The notes under the pieces are model-generated. The model made no database searches. It saw nothing but the letters and a program-made list of their open reading frames with translations, and was not told the DNA's origin. DNA of 64,000 nucleotides from Runella sp. (lineage in GTDB: Bacteria; Bacteroidota; Bacteroidia; Cytophagales; Spirosomataceae): assembly GCA_023254175.1 (NCBI GenBank), contig JALQYJ010000023.1, positions 18,174 through 82,173 of the forward strand, in the 5' to 3' direction. Below are positions 26,939 through 36,119 of the stretch, one piece after another (the first letter of the stretch is position 1; the number at the start of each line of letters is the position of its first letter). Position numbers and translations under genes: made by a program.

Positions 26939-27919
26939 TTATCCGTTTTTGGAATTTGCTTTATCAATAATTACGGCCAACAAAATCACGAAACCTTTGA
27001 CCACTTGTTGCCAAAAAGGGGAAACGTTGAGCAACACCAAACCGTTGTTCAACACACCGATGATAATTGCTCCCAGCACCGTGCCCCAAATGCTTCCTTT
27101 TCCACCCGAAAGCGATGTGCCACCAATGACCACCGCCGCAATCGAATCCAACTCGTAGCCCGTTCCTGCGTTGGGTTGGGCTGAGTCGAGGCGCGAAGTC
27201 ACCATGAGTCCGCCTACCGCGGCCAATGCTCCTGCGATGGTATAAACAATGATTTTGACCTTGTTGATGTTAATTCCCGACAAAAGCGAGGCGTTTTCGT
27301 TGCCACCGATGGCGTAGATATAACGTCCCAATTTGGTATTATCGGATAAAAACACCGCCAATGCCACCACCGCCGCACTGATCCAAACAGGCACAGGAAC
27401 ACCCAAAAACCAACCCGTTCCCATATAGGCAAACTGCTCGCCCAAGCCACTGATGGGAAAGCCTTTGGTCCAAAGCATGGTAAGGCCACGAGCGACGGTC
27501 AACATGGCCAACGTAGCCACAAAAGAGGGAACTTTGAAGCGGGTAATGACAAAACCATTGAAAAACCCTAACAACGCGCCCGTCAGAACTCCCGCCAACG
27601 AAGCCCCCAAAAGTGTGAATCCGATGTATAGATTTTGCGAAGGCAGTTCAATGCCCATTTTGAACAAACCCGCCGTAATCGCTCCGCACAAGGCCAAGAC
27701 CGAACCCACCGACAGGTCAATTCCTGCCATTAGCACCACCAGGGTCATACCCACCGACAAGCAAATATTGACGGAAATTTGGCGGAGGACGTTCCAAAAA
27801 TTAGAAACTGTGAAAAATTTGTCGGACAACAACCCGATAATGAGGCACAAAACGAAGAGTGCAATCAGGGGTTGTAGCTTGGATAAACGTTTCTTCTGGT
27901 CTTCAAGGGTCGTTTGCAT
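26939..27919 (-). CDS. Sugar ABC transporter permease (RbsC family)
   Basis: A 326-residue inner-membrane permease with eight to ten hydrophobic segments. The signature block MAGIDLSVGSVLALCGAIT and the coupling segment around FVATLAMLTVARGLTML are typical of RbsC/XylH. The C-terminal AVVIGGTSLSGGKGSIWGT is also conserved. It would form the channel for the sugar delivered by the lipoprotein binding protein, driven by the ATPase encoded immediately upstream. RbsABC-type importers are uncommon in Bacteroidota. Substrate not readable from sequence. Confidence 0.93.
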   Translation of the reverse strand: MQTTLEDQKKRLSKLQPLIALFVLCLIIGLLSDKFFTVSNFWNVLRQISVNICLSVGMTLVVLMAGIDLSVGSVLALCGAITAGLFKMGIELPSQNLYIGFTLLGASLAGVLTGALLGFFNGFVITRFKVPSFVATLAMLTVARGLTMLWTKGFPISGLGEQFAYMGTGWFLGVPVPVWISAAVVALAVFLSDNTKLGRYIYAIGGNENASLLSGININKVKIIVYTIAGALAAVGGLMVTSRLDSAQPNAGTGYELDSIAAVVIGGTSLSGGKGSIWGTVLGAIIIGVLNNGLVLLNVSPFWQQVVKGFVILLAVIIDKANSKNG

Positions 27920-28025
27920 ATTTTTTCTATTTGCTCAATAGCATATTAATATTCTTAATTGGTTGAGGACTAAACCCGTACTCATGATTTTGCTTCGTGC
28001 CACACCGCAGATAACAGATTAACTA

Positions 28026-29534
28026 TTAACATTTCTTTGCAATGGCTGCTTTTAAAAGTTTGTCTTCCGTGGCGTTTTCGATGGGTGTGTCGAGGGTCAA
28101 TGTTCCTTCTGACAGCACTAAAACTCGGCCCGAAACCGCAAAGATTTCGGGAAGTTCAGACGAAACCATCAAAATCCCCAGTCCCGATGCCGCCAACTGA
28201 AGTATCAACTTATAAATCTCGCTTTTTGCGTGTACGTCAATGCCGCGCGTAGGCTCATCGAGAAGCAAAATTTTGGGATGCGTGGCCAACCATTTTCCCA
28301 AAATCGCTTTCTGTTGATTTCCGCCGCTGAGGTTTTTAATCAATTGCCCCGACGACGAGGTTTTTATCCCTAATTCTTGAATATACTTGGTCGCCAGTTG
28401 AGCCTCGGCTTGGGTGTTTAGTACGCCATTTTTCTCGACATGGTATTCCAACGACGCCAAGCTAATATTTTGCTGCACGTTCATGATGGGCACGATGCCA
28501 TCTCGTTTTCGGTCTTCGGGTACCAAAGCCAACCCTGCTTTTACGGCCTCGACGGGCGAGGTAATTTTTACTTCTTTACCCTCAATCAGCACCGCCCCCG
28601 TGGTCAAGGAAGAATGCAGGCCAAAAAGTGCCTCCAAAAGCTCCGTTCTTCCCGCTCCCATCAGCCCGAAAACACCCAAAATTTCGCCCCGTCTAAGCGA
28701 AAACGACAGATTATCAAGTACCAACTCAGGGCGTTTGGCCGAGCGTTTGAGCGAAAAATGTTGGACGCTCAACAACTCCTCTTGGGGCACTGATATAGCA
28801 GATTTTTGGTGCACAAAAATCTCCCGCCCTACCATTTTTTGAATCAGTTGGTCGTGATTCATGCCTGTCATTTCGCCCGATTCAATCGACTTGCCATCGC
28901 GCAGCACAATGTAGCGATCGGCAATCCGAAACAGTTCATCGAGCTTGTGCGAAATGTAGGCAATGGTTTTATTTTCTTGCTTCAACTCATTGATGATGTC
29001 AAACAACGTCTCCACTTCTTGGTCGGTAATGGCCGAGGTGGGTTCGTCCATGATAATCACTTGAGGACTGAGCAACAGCGCCTTCGCAATTTCAACCAAT
29101 TGTTGCTGTCCTACTTTCAACTCATTAATTTTTGTTTCAGGAGCAACGTCGAGTTTGAGTTTTTGGAGCAACTCCGTGGCCGTTTGGCGCATTTTTTTCT
29201 TGTCCAACGTTCCCCAAATCGTCTCTAATTCTTGTCCCAAAAAAATATTTTCGGTAATGCTCAGGTACGGAATCAGGTTAAGTTCTTGGTGAATGATGGC
29301 GATTCCTGCCTCTTGGGCTTCTTTGGTATTAGTAAAACGGACAGGACGTCCGTTCCACAGGAGTTGCCCTTCGTAATCTGGATAGACGCCCGAAAGGATT
29401 TTCATCAACGTGGACTTTCCCGCGCCATTTTCCCCCAAAATAGCATTGACTTTGCCCTCGTGGAGTTCAAGGCAAACGTTGTCAAGGGCAGTGACGCCCG
29501 AAAATCGCTTGGTGATATTTTCGGCAACTAACAT
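28026..29534 (-). CDS. Sugar ABC transporter ATPase (RbsA family, duplicated ATPase)
   Basis: A 502-residue protein with two nucleotide-binding domains. Domain 1 has Walker A GENGAGKST (about residue 34), a signature region LKVGQQQLVEIAKALL, and Walker B VIIMDEPTSA. Domain 2 has GLMGAGRTELLEAL, signature LSGGNQQKAILGKWL and Walker B ILLLDEPTRGID. The second Walker A is degenerate (GAGRTE instead of GxGKS/T), as normal for RbsA/XylG proteins. It powers uptake with the adjacent RbsC-like permease. Confidence 0.95.
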   Translation of the reverse strand: MLVAENITKRFSGVTALDNVCLELHEGKVNAILGENGAGKSTLMKILSGVYPDYEGQLLWNGRPVRFTNTKEAQEAGIAIIHQELNLIPYLSITENIFLGQELETIWGTLDKKKMRQTATELLQKLKLDVAPETKINELKVGQQQLVEIAKALLLSPQVIIMDEPTSAITDQEVETLFDIINELKQENKTIAYISHKLDELFRIADRYIVLRDGKSIESGEMTGMNHDQLIQKMVGREIFVHQKSAISVPQEELLSVQHFSLKRSAKRPELVLDNLSFSLRRGEILGVFGLMGAGRTELLEALFGLHSSLTTGAVLIEGKEVKITSPVEAVKAGLALVPEDRKRDGIVPIMNVQQNISLASLEYHVEKNGVLNTQAEAQLATKYIQELGIKTSSSGQLIKNLSGGNQQKAILGKWLATHPKILLLDEPTRGIDVHAKSEIYKLILQLAASGLGILMVSSELPEIFAVSGRVLVLSEGTLTLDTPIENATEDKLLKAAIAKKC

Positions 29535-29554
29535 ATAAAACCTATTGCAGTAAC

Positions 29555-30193
29555 TTATTTTAACGATGCAGGAACAACCTCGATTTCGGTCAGATTCAGG
29601 TGTTCTTTGTTGAGAGCTATCGCTCCCGCAAACTGCACCGTATCACCTACTTTGGCTTTGGGACGAAACGGGAATACCACCGACGCCCGAATAAGCTTAT
29701 TGAGTTCGGACGAGACGTTGTTGATGTCGGCTGTTTTGGTAAATTTCGTAATGTCAAACTCTCCCGACGCGTCCCGTAGGGCATTGCCATAAATAAACTC
29801 CATCGCAAGCGTCAGTTGTTGTTTTGGCGTTTGAATCGTCAGGTCGTTTTCGTTGATTTGGGTAATAACTCCTTGGCCTTTCACCAAAAAATAACGGATG
29901 TTGCCAATCGCCGTCGCGTGCGAATAGGCATCAAACGCCTTGTTTTTATCGGTCGAAAGCAAGGTCGTCAGGTCGTCAATATCAGGAGCGATTGCCAGTT
30001 TAGGCGAAAGCTGTTTTTCCAAAAAGGTTTTGGCAAAAGCGGCGGCATCAAACTTCCCCGAAGCTTCAGCTTTCACCTCGTCCAACTCCCTAAAATACAC
30101 CGAATTGTACGCCAAAATCATCACCACCACACTTCCAATTCCGTACTTGAGCCACGGCAGCGTTTTATTGTTCTTTTTTTCCAAAAGCGGCAT
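29555..30193 (-). CDS. DUF2291 family membrane-anchored periplasmic protein
   Basis: A 212-residue protein with a single N-terminal membrane helix (residues about 13-32) and a periplasmic domain. It shows the DUF2291 pattern with FDAAAFAKTFLEKQL, LVKGQGVI and MEFIYGNALRDASG followed by the late VGDTVQFAGAIALN. DUF2291 genes accompany RbsABC-type sugar importers, but their role is not established. Its start overlaps the 3' end of the binding-protein gene by 29 bp, implying translational coupling, and the ATPase gene follows 20 bp later. Confidence 0.82.
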   Translation of the reverse strand: MPLLEKKNNKTLPWLKYGIGSVVVMILAYNSVYFRELDEVKAEASGKFDAAAFAKTFLEKQLSPKLAIAPDIDDLTTLLSTDKNKAFDAYSHATAIGNIRYFLVKGQGVITQINENDLTIQTPKQQLTLAMEFIYGNALRDASGEFDITKFTKTADINNVSSELNKLIRASVVFPFRPKAKVGDTVQFAGAIALNKEHLNLTEIEVVPASLK

Positions 30194-31169
30194 AGTTTTC
30201 GATATTCTTTTTGGTGACTAATTCAACTGCTACGGGTAGTTTTTGGGCAAATTCGCGTTTGCCTTTCAAATATTCGTCGGCATAAATAGCAGCCGTTTGT
30301 GCCATTACTTTCGGAAACTGCATCCCCGTCGCCACAATTTTCCCATCCTTAATCGCCGAAACCACGTCATCGGCACCGTCAAAGCCAAACACTTTTACTT
30401 TGCTAGCTTTACCCGCCGCCGCGAGGGCTTGGTATGCTCCCATAGCCATGGCGTCGTTTCCACAAAAAACGGCGTCAATATTGGGGTTGGCTTGCATGAT
30501 AGACTCCATCACTTCCATGGCTTTGTTTCGGTCAAAATCGGCACTTTGTTGCGCCACCATTTTGAGGCTTGGGTAGTTGTCAACCACGCTGTGAAACCCT
30601 TGCGAACGCGCCCACGTATTGTTATCGCCCACGAGACCGAGGAGCTCTACATATTTGCCTTTTTTGTTGGTTTGTTGCACAAAAAGCTTAGCCAATTCTA
30701 CACAACCCGAATAACTATCCGACAAAATCTGCGAAGTTGCCGCGTCCGTAGCATTGATTTCACGATCCATACAAAACACAGGAACGCCCGCAGCTTTGGC
30801 TTTTCGCACATTTATAACCGAGCCTTCAGCATCCGTGGGATTGAACAAAATAGCGCTGTACCCCGACACCAACGCATTTTCAAAGTGGTCAGATTCTAAA
30901 GCCGTGTTGTTTTGAGAATCAAAAATTTTGGTTTCGTAGCCCAATTCTTTGGCTTTGGCGGCGGCATTGTCGGCCAAAAACACAAACCAAGGATTGTTGA
31001 GAGTCGAAATGATAATCGCCATCTTTTTCGGCGCGTTTGAATCTTTTTTGTCAGCACAACCAACAAGTAGGAAAAAGAAAAAAAAGCCCCCTGCCCCCCA
31101 AAGGAGGAATACTCGTCGTTGGCGAGCATTATGCTGATTAGCGTTCCTTGATTTTTTTTGATAAAACAT
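30165..31169 (-). CDS. Sugar-binding lipoprotein of the ABC importer (periplasmic-binding-protein family)
   Basis: A 334-residue binding protein. The N-terminus has a basic stretch, a phenylalanine-rich hydrophobic core and a lipobox ending LLVGC, so it is lipid-anchored rather than freely periplasmic. The mature part is a type I (ribose/galactose) fold: IISTLNNPWFVFLADNA, VPVFCMDREI, VFCGNDAMAMGAYQAL and VFGFDGADDV are ligand-pocket and hinge segments of the family. It begins 12 bp after the nucleoside-hydrolase-like gene. The ligand is not known. Confidence 0.92.
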   Translation of the reverse strand: MFYQKKSRNANQHNARQRRVFLLWGAGGFFFFFLLVGCADKKDSNAPKKMAIIISTLNNPWFVFLADNAAAKAKELGYETKIFDSQNNTALESDHFENALVSGYSAILFNPTDAEGSVINVRKAKAAGVPVFCMDREINATDAATSQILSDSYSGCVELAKLFVQQTNKKGKYVELLGLVGDNNTWARSQGFHSVVDNYPSLKMVAQQSADFDRNKAMEVMESIMQANPNIDAVFCGNDAMAMGAYQALAAAGKASKVKVFGFDGADDVVSAIKDGKIVATGMQFPKVMAQTAAIYADEYLKGKREFAQKLPVAVELVTKKNIENYAAFGKKEQ

Positions 31170-31181
31170 ATAATCATTTTT

Positions 31182-32579
31182 TTAAGGAAAAACCGTCACA
31201 ATGACCCGCTGATAACGCGTCAAGACAGGCGTGCCATTATCGGTGACACCCAACACGATATGGATAGTTTCGGGTTGGGTCACTCTAGGTGCGACAAACG
31301 ATGTCTCCGCTTTTTTACGGTCGGTGAGTTGAATTCCGTTTTTGTTTCCGTACGTACCCGGTTCGGCATAATACATCCAATCATAACGCAGGTTATTGCC
31401 ATCAGGGTCAGTACTGCCTTGGGCACTCAATTGTACTTTTTCTCCGCTTCTTACTTTGAGCAAGTTAGCATGACCCAATTTCGCCACGGGCGGGTGATTT
31501 GCTTCTTTGTAAGGCTTTACGCACCAGTCCATACGAGCCGCAAAATCGTGCTGATATGCTTCGCGCCAGCGCCAAATCGTGGCCTGATTTCCTGTATGAT
31601 AAACACTGTCGGCGCCCAACACTTCGTCCACGGCATCAGCCCACATCGGGCGAGTTTCGGGTTCGTAAAACCATTTTTGGGTACGTGGGGTATAAAACTC
31701 ATAACGCCCGCCCCAGTTGCCCCAATTAGGATGCTCGGGGTCGCTTAGGCCATTTTCCATTAAGTATAAAAACGTAGGCGTGTCACCTTCCATCAAAAAC
31801 TTCACGGCCGGGTATTCTTCCCCCAGCGGCCCGTGATTTTTGCGGATGTGCTGCTCCAGCCAAGGATTATCAACAATACTGAAATTTCCGCCCGAAAATC
31901 GCCCATGAAACTTATCGCCGCTAATACCCGTCCACGTAGAATAATGGTACGCGCCGTTGGCATGAAAGCCTGGACTTGCGATATAAAACAACTGTGGGAA
32001 GTTTTTGCGAATCCACGGCCCCGTGTCGTCCTGATCAGAAATGGTATAAACCCGAAGTTTTGCCACAAACTTAGCCACTTCGTCGGGCGTGCGGGTCATT
32101 TTAACTTTCCAAAGGGCTTGCGCAAGGCAATTGGCACCGCCCCAAACGGGTAGCCACAGCGGGCGAGGGTCGGTTTTATCAGCCTGACGAATAATCCATT
32201 CGGAGCCTTCCGAATCTTTTCCTTCGCCAATACCTTCCATGCCAAATTTGGGGAGTCCCGATTTGATAATGCTCAACAAATAGCTGGTTTCGGGAAAACC
32301 TTTTTCGTGTAAAAGTAGGTTACTGCGCACTTTGTCGTAAGCATTGACAATCTTACGAATGCTTTCGGGAGCAACACGCTCGCGTTGGTGAACGGAGGTC
32401 GTAGCAATGATACCTTCAATATCCCATTGGTTGGAATAAACCAAAAAACGCACCATCGACTCGGTATCGTCGGGTTCATTTTCAATGTCGGTCAGCACTA
32501 ATACCCGCCTTTTTTCGGGAGATTGGGCATAAAGTTGCAGGGTTAACGACAGAGTTAGTAATAACAAAAGGCGTTTCAT
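31182..32579 (-). CDS. Exported nucleoside-hydrolase-like protein (DUF1593/Sde182 type)
   Basis: A 465-residue secreted protein with a signal peptide (cleavage near LYAQ at residue 19). Residues about 30-38 read TDIENEPDD, a variant of the calcium-binding D-x-D-x-x-x-D-D motif of nucleoside hydrolases. [15 protein letters not shown] and [14 protein letters not shown] fit the Sde182-type domain. The C-terminal 100 residues form an Ig-like domain ([15 protein letters not shown]). The likely reaction is cleavage of a glycosidic bond outside the cytoplasm. Its ATG overlaps the stop of the transketolase C subunit (ATGA at 32576-32579), tying it to the catabolic operon. Confidence 0.85.
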   Translation of the reverse strand: MKRLLLLLTLSLTLQLYAQSPEKRRVLVLTDIENEPDDTESMVRFLVYSNQWDIEGIIATTSVHQRERVAPESIRKIVNAYDKVRSNLLLHEKGFPETSYLLSIIKSGLPKFGMEGIGEGKDSEGSEWIIRQADKTDPRPLWLPVWGGANCLAQALWKVKMTRTPDEVAKFVAKLRVYTISDQDDTGPWIRKNFPQLFYIASPGFHANGAYHYSTWTGISGDKFHGRFSGGNFSIVDNPWLEQHIRKNHGPLGEEYPAVKFLMEGDTPTFLYLMENGLSDPEHPNWGNWGGRYEFYTPRTQKWFYEPETRPMWADAVDEVLGADSVYHTGNQATIWRWREAYQHDFAARMDWCVKPYKEANHPPVAKLGHANLLKVRSGEKVQLSAQGSTDPDGNNLRYDWMYYAEPGTYGNKNGIQLTDRKKAETSFVAPRVTQPETIHIVLGVTDNGTPVLTRYQRVIVTVFP

Positions 32580-33553
32580 GTCAAGGTATTTAGTGTTTTT
32601 ACTCGTGAGGCAATACCAATTTCCGAAATTCCGTAATGGCTCAAAATCTCCACTTGTGAGCCCGTAACGGTATATTCGTCGGGAATTCCGAGAATATCAA
32701 ACGGTTTGTGGTAACGGTTTTTCAATAACCACGAGGCGCACGCTTCGCCCAAGCCTCCGTTCACGCTATGTTCTTCCACGGTCAGAATAGCTTTACATTC
32801 AACAGCAAGCTCCGACAACAATTTTTCATCCAAAGGCTTGATGGTGTGCATACTTACTACCGTCGCTTCGATGCCATTTTCAGCAGACAGTTTGCGAGCT
32901 GCTTGCAAGGCAGGATACACTGTTTCACCATTGGCAATAATGGCCACGTCGCTCCCCCGTCGAACCACACGTCCTTTGCCGATTTGGAAGGTTGTTTCTC
33001 CCCTTTCGTCCAACAAAGGCATAGGTTTCTTGCCAAAACGCAAGTAATACGGTTGCTCCGATGCGGCTACTTGCTGTACTGCTTGGATAGTTTCAAAGCT
33101 ATCAGCAGGAACAACAATCCTTATGTTATGAATGGCCCGAAGCACTGCAAAATCGTGTAAACTATGGTGCGTTGATCCTAAAGCGCCGTAACTCACTCCC
33201 GCGCTGATTCCGATGAGTTTTACGGGGTTATTGGAATAGGCAACGTCGTTTTTGATTTGTTCCAACGCCCTTGCAGTCAAAAAACAAGCAGGCGATACGG
33301 CAAATACTTTTTTTCCCGCCGAGGCCAATCCCGCTGCCATACCTACTAAATTTTGTTCGGCAATCCCTACTTCTACGATTTGCGCGGGGTATTTTTTACC
33401 AAACGGCACCAATTTCCCCGACCCACGCGAATCGCTGGTGACAACCACGATATTGCGGTCAGTCGCGGCCAATTCTTGCAGTGTTTCAGAAAACACGTCT
33501 TGATTGGCAGCCCCCGTCACCCCAATGGGGGCTTTTAGTATTTCATTACCCAT
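32576..33553 (-). CDS. Transketolase-like C-terminal subunit
   Basis: A 325-residue protein made of the pyrimidine-binding and C-terminal domains of a split transketolase. [18 protein letters not shown] contains the catalytic glutamate that activates thiamine diphosphate, and [16 protein letters not shown] is a conserved active-site segment. It pairs with the N-terminal subunit encoded upstream. Split transketolases of this kind often serve dedicated sugar pathways, for example the apulose-4-phosphate transketolase AptAB. A spare central-metabolism transketolase is the other option, less likely in this operon. Confidence 0.92.
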   Translation of the reverse strand: MGNEILKAPIGVTGAANQDVFSETLQELAATDRNIVVVTSDSRGSGKLVPFGKKYPAQIVEVGIAEQNLVGMAAGLASAGKKVFAVSPACFLTARALEQIKNDVAYSNNPVKLIGISAGVSYGALGSTHHSLHDFAVLRAIHNIRIVVPADSFETIQAVQQVAASEQPYYLRFGKKPMPLLDERGETTFQIGKGRVVRRGSDVAIIANGETVYPALQAARKLSAENGIEATVVSMHTIKPLDEKLLSELAVECKAILTVEEHSVNGGLGEACASWLLKNRYHKPFDILGIPDEYTVTGSQVEILSHYGISEIGIASRVKTLNTLT

Positions 33554-33686
33554 TTTATTTTAAGTGGCAAGCCACTGTTATCTGTTAGTTATTTTCGTTA
33601 AACAGCTGATAAACAACTAATTAATATAGTAAAATTTTAAATTTTCCCATTTGGACAGGTGGTATGCCACTTCGACGCCGCGCGGG

Positions 33687-34493
33687 TTAGGGGGCTGGGC
33701 TTAGTTCCTGCATCGCTATTTTATATTGCTCCTCAGTCGGGACGCCGTGGTGCCATTTGAGCTCATTTTCCATGAAACTTACGCCTTTTCCTTTCACCGT
33801 ATGGGCAATAATCACACTCGGTTTTTCCTTTTCAAACGGTAAAGCATCAAAGACTTCTTTCAGTGCCACCACATCGTTGCCGTCCACATGCCGCACTGCC
33901 CAACCAAAACTCTCAAATTTTTTATCCAGAGGCTCGGTATTACACACATCTTTAGTCGGCCCCGTGATTTGTAAACCGTTCAAATCCACAATTGCACAGA
34001 GGTTGTCTAATTTATAATGCGTTGCGGTAAGTGCTGCTTCCCAGTTGGAGCCTTCGGGCAGTTCGCCATCTCCCATCAACGTAAACACCCGATAATCACG
34101 GTTATCCATTTTTGCCGCCAATGCCACGCCCGCACTCATCGGAAGGCCATGCCCCAACGCTCCCGTATTTTGCTCTACTCCGTTGACTTTTCGCGTAGGA
34201 TGACCAATGTAATGCGATTGGTATTTACAGAGCGTTTCCAAGTCAGACTCAGGGAAAAAGCCTTTATCGGCCAACACCACAAACAACGCCTCCACACAAT
34301 GCCCTTTGCTCTGGATGTAACGGTCACGGTCGGGCGAAGTGAACGTTTCCGGCGAAACGTTTAGGACTTCGTTGTACAACACATTAAGAATATCAATGCA
34401 CGACAACGACCCTCCCGTATGCCCCGCCTTGGCTTTATAAATGTATTTGAGGATGTTTCTACGGTATTCCGTTGATTTGACTTCTAAATTCAT
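33687..34493 (-). CDS. Transketolase-like N-terminal subunit
   Basis: A 268-residue thiamine diphosphate-binding subunit. KAGHTGGSLSCIDIL (about residues 22-36) and GHGLPMSAGVALAAK are family segments. The cofactor motif runs from MGDGELPEGSNWEAA to DLNGLQITG, the GDG-x-N-N pattern that binds magnesium and diphosphate. It needs the C subunit encoded 133 bp downstream to form an active enzyme. The gap between the two subunit genes is unusually long for such a pair. Confidence 0.92.
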   Translation of the reverse strand: MNLEVKSTEYRRNILKYIYKAKAGHTGGSLSCIDILNVLYNEVLNVSPETFTSPDRDRYIQSKGHCVEALFVVLADKGFFPESDLETLCKYQSHYIGHPTRKVNGVEQNTGALGHGLPMSAGVALAAKMDNRDYRVFTLMGDGELPEGSNWEAALTATHYKLDNLCAIVDLNGLQITGPTKDVCNTEPLDKKFESFGWAVRHVDGNDVVALKEVFDALPFEKEKPSVIIAHTVKGKGVSFMENELKWHHGVPTEEQYKIAMQELSPAP

Positions 34494-34507
34494 TTTGAGT
34501 ATAGTTT

Positions 34508-34617
34508 GGAGACACAGAGTTACTCAGCGGCTCTCTTTTACGTTTATTTTCACTGAGTTTCACAAAGAAGAATCTTCTGATTGTTAACAAAAAACAACTC
34601 CGTGAAACTCTGTGTCC
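34508..34617. repeat. Long imperfect palindrome upstream of the transketolase genes
   Basis: The left arm GGAGACACAGAGTTACTCAG (34508-34527) pairs imperfectly with CTCCGTGAAACTCTGTGTCC (34598-34617). A smaller GAAGA/TCTTC palindrome sits inside. It lies between two co-directional operon genes, so it will be present in the message. The ACACAGAGTTTCAC wording is a recurring repeat type in genomes of this phylum. Confidence 0.6.
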
Positions 34618-34641
34618 ACAGAAATTACTAAATCCTCATCA

Positions 34642-36042
34642 CTAAATATGCTGATATACCTCCCAACCCATGTAATTCTCTAGCGCTTCCTTTAGAATGT
34701 CAGCGGTTTTTGAGGCATTCATCACCACGTGGTGTTCAAAACCATTACGACAAACGTATTTCATGAGTCCTTGCAAATCAGGAATTTGAGCTACAGCACG
34801 GTTTCCAAATGTCGTGAGTGGATCGTTAGTTAAATCGCCTTCACCGATGTACGCTTTGATGATGCCCTTCGGGTCGTCGGTACTGATGCGCCCGTAAGTC
34901 AGCGGCATCGCAGGCGTACGACCATCCAAGGCACCATAGGTATTTTCAACCCCTACCGACGTACCCAAAATCGGCGCATTACTTATTTGAATATCAGGCA
35001 AAAACGACTTCGCCCAGTTGCCACAGTGGAAAAGCACGCACTTGTTTTCGTCATCAGCGTAGTTGTTGTTCCAATCCACCAACGCACTCGGTGAGCCCGA
35101 CGCCAGCTGCATGGCGTACATGCTCAACGTTCCCGTTACATCCACCTCACACGCACTTGGAAGCATGTTTTCGCTCATAATACTCATGCTCGTGCAGACG
35201 TTACAACCGTAGTTTTGTTGCAAACTCGTCCAGCACTGAATGGCGGTGGCGTCGAGGGCATTTTCTTCCATAATTTCCTTCAATACCACATCTAGCTTCG
35301 CAATTTGGAGCATTGCTTCATTCGGCGTTTTTCCTTTGGGTGCGTAGGCATTGATGGATTCTAAATGTTGTTTCACCACAGCGCTATCGGCCGTCAATTT
35401 ATTGGCGCGACCAAGAATTTCCGAAAGGTCAAAAGTAGTCACAGTAATGCCGTTTCGTTGAAGGATTTTCTCGGAATAGCGTACCGTATTAAACGCCCCG
35501 GGCCGTGCACCAATGGCGCCAATACGAACATTCTTCAGTCCTTTTACCACGCGACAAACGGCTACAAAATCCATCAAATCTTTCTGAAACTCAGCCGAAG
35601 AAGGCGAGCTAACATGCTGACTTGTAAGAGTATATTTAATTCCGTACTGGTACAAATTATTACAAACTGAAATCTTCCCACACCACGAATCGCGGCGATT
35701 GACGACATTCATTTTACTCAAATCATCGGGGTAGGCTTGAATCAACACAGGCACGTTCAGATTCGCTAATTTCAGCGTGTCTGCCACTCCTTTTTCATCA
35801 CCGAAGTTGGGTAAAAGCACCAAAATTCCACTGATTTCTTCGCGGTGAGCTTTGAACAAATCAGCGCATTTTTGCGCTTCTTTAAACGTCTCTACCCCCC
35901 CCAGCTTGGTGTCGTTGCTGTCCAAAATGACAGGGGTAAGTTTTAACTTTGCAAAAACATCAATGATTTCGGTTCTTGCTTTTTCAACCAGACTATCGGG
36001 AAAGAAGTCCCTGTTCCCGATGATGATACCAATACTTGCCAT
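34642..36042 (-). CDS. L-fucose/L-arabinose isomerase family protein
   Basis: A 466-residue member of the FucI/AraA isomerase superfamily, which interconverts aldoses and ketoses with a divalent metal. The Glu/Asp metal site is in the segment SENMLPSACEVDVTGTL, and a late histidine ligand candidate is in RNGFEHHVVMN. N-terminal VLLPNFGDEKGVADTL and YPDDLSKMNV match the family Rossmann-like domain. It is shorter than FucI (about 590) and belongs to the generic family of unassigned members. In this operon it most likely turns the imported aldose into the ketose used by the kinase. Confidence 0.85.
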   Translation of the reverse strand: MASIGIIIGNRDFFPDSLVEKARTEIIDVFAKLKLTPVILDSNDTKLGGVETFKEAQKCADLFKAHREEISGILVLLPNFGDEKGVADTLKLANLNVPVLIQAYPDDLSKMNVVNRRDSWCGKISVCNNLYQYGIKYTLTSQHVSSPSSAEFQKDLMDFVAVCRVVKGLKNVRIGAIGARPGAFNTVRYSEKILQRNGITVTTFDLSEILGRANKLTADSAVVKQHLESINAYAPKGKTPNEAMLQIAKLDVVLKEIMEENALDATAIQCWTSLQQNYGCNVCTSMSIMSENMLPSACEVDVTGTLSMYAMQLASGSPSALVDWNNNYADDENKCVLFHCGNWAKSFLPDIQISNAPILGTSVGVENTYGALDGRTPAMPLTYGRISTDDPKGIIKAYIGEGDLTNDPLTTFGNRAVAQIPDLQGLMKYVCRNGFEHHVVMNASKTADILKEALENYMGWEVYQHI

Positions 36043-36119
36043 TTTCTATAAATTCTTTTCGAATAATGAGGTTTATCAGGGCTAAAGCCCTTCTTAAATT
36101 ATCTTGACCTTCTTTTCCA

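Noticed and set aside
33554..33686. Possible thiamine pyrophosphate riboswitch near the transketolase genes
   Set aside because: I looked for the conserved CUGAGA and ACCUGA elements and did not find them; transketolase genes are also not usual targets.
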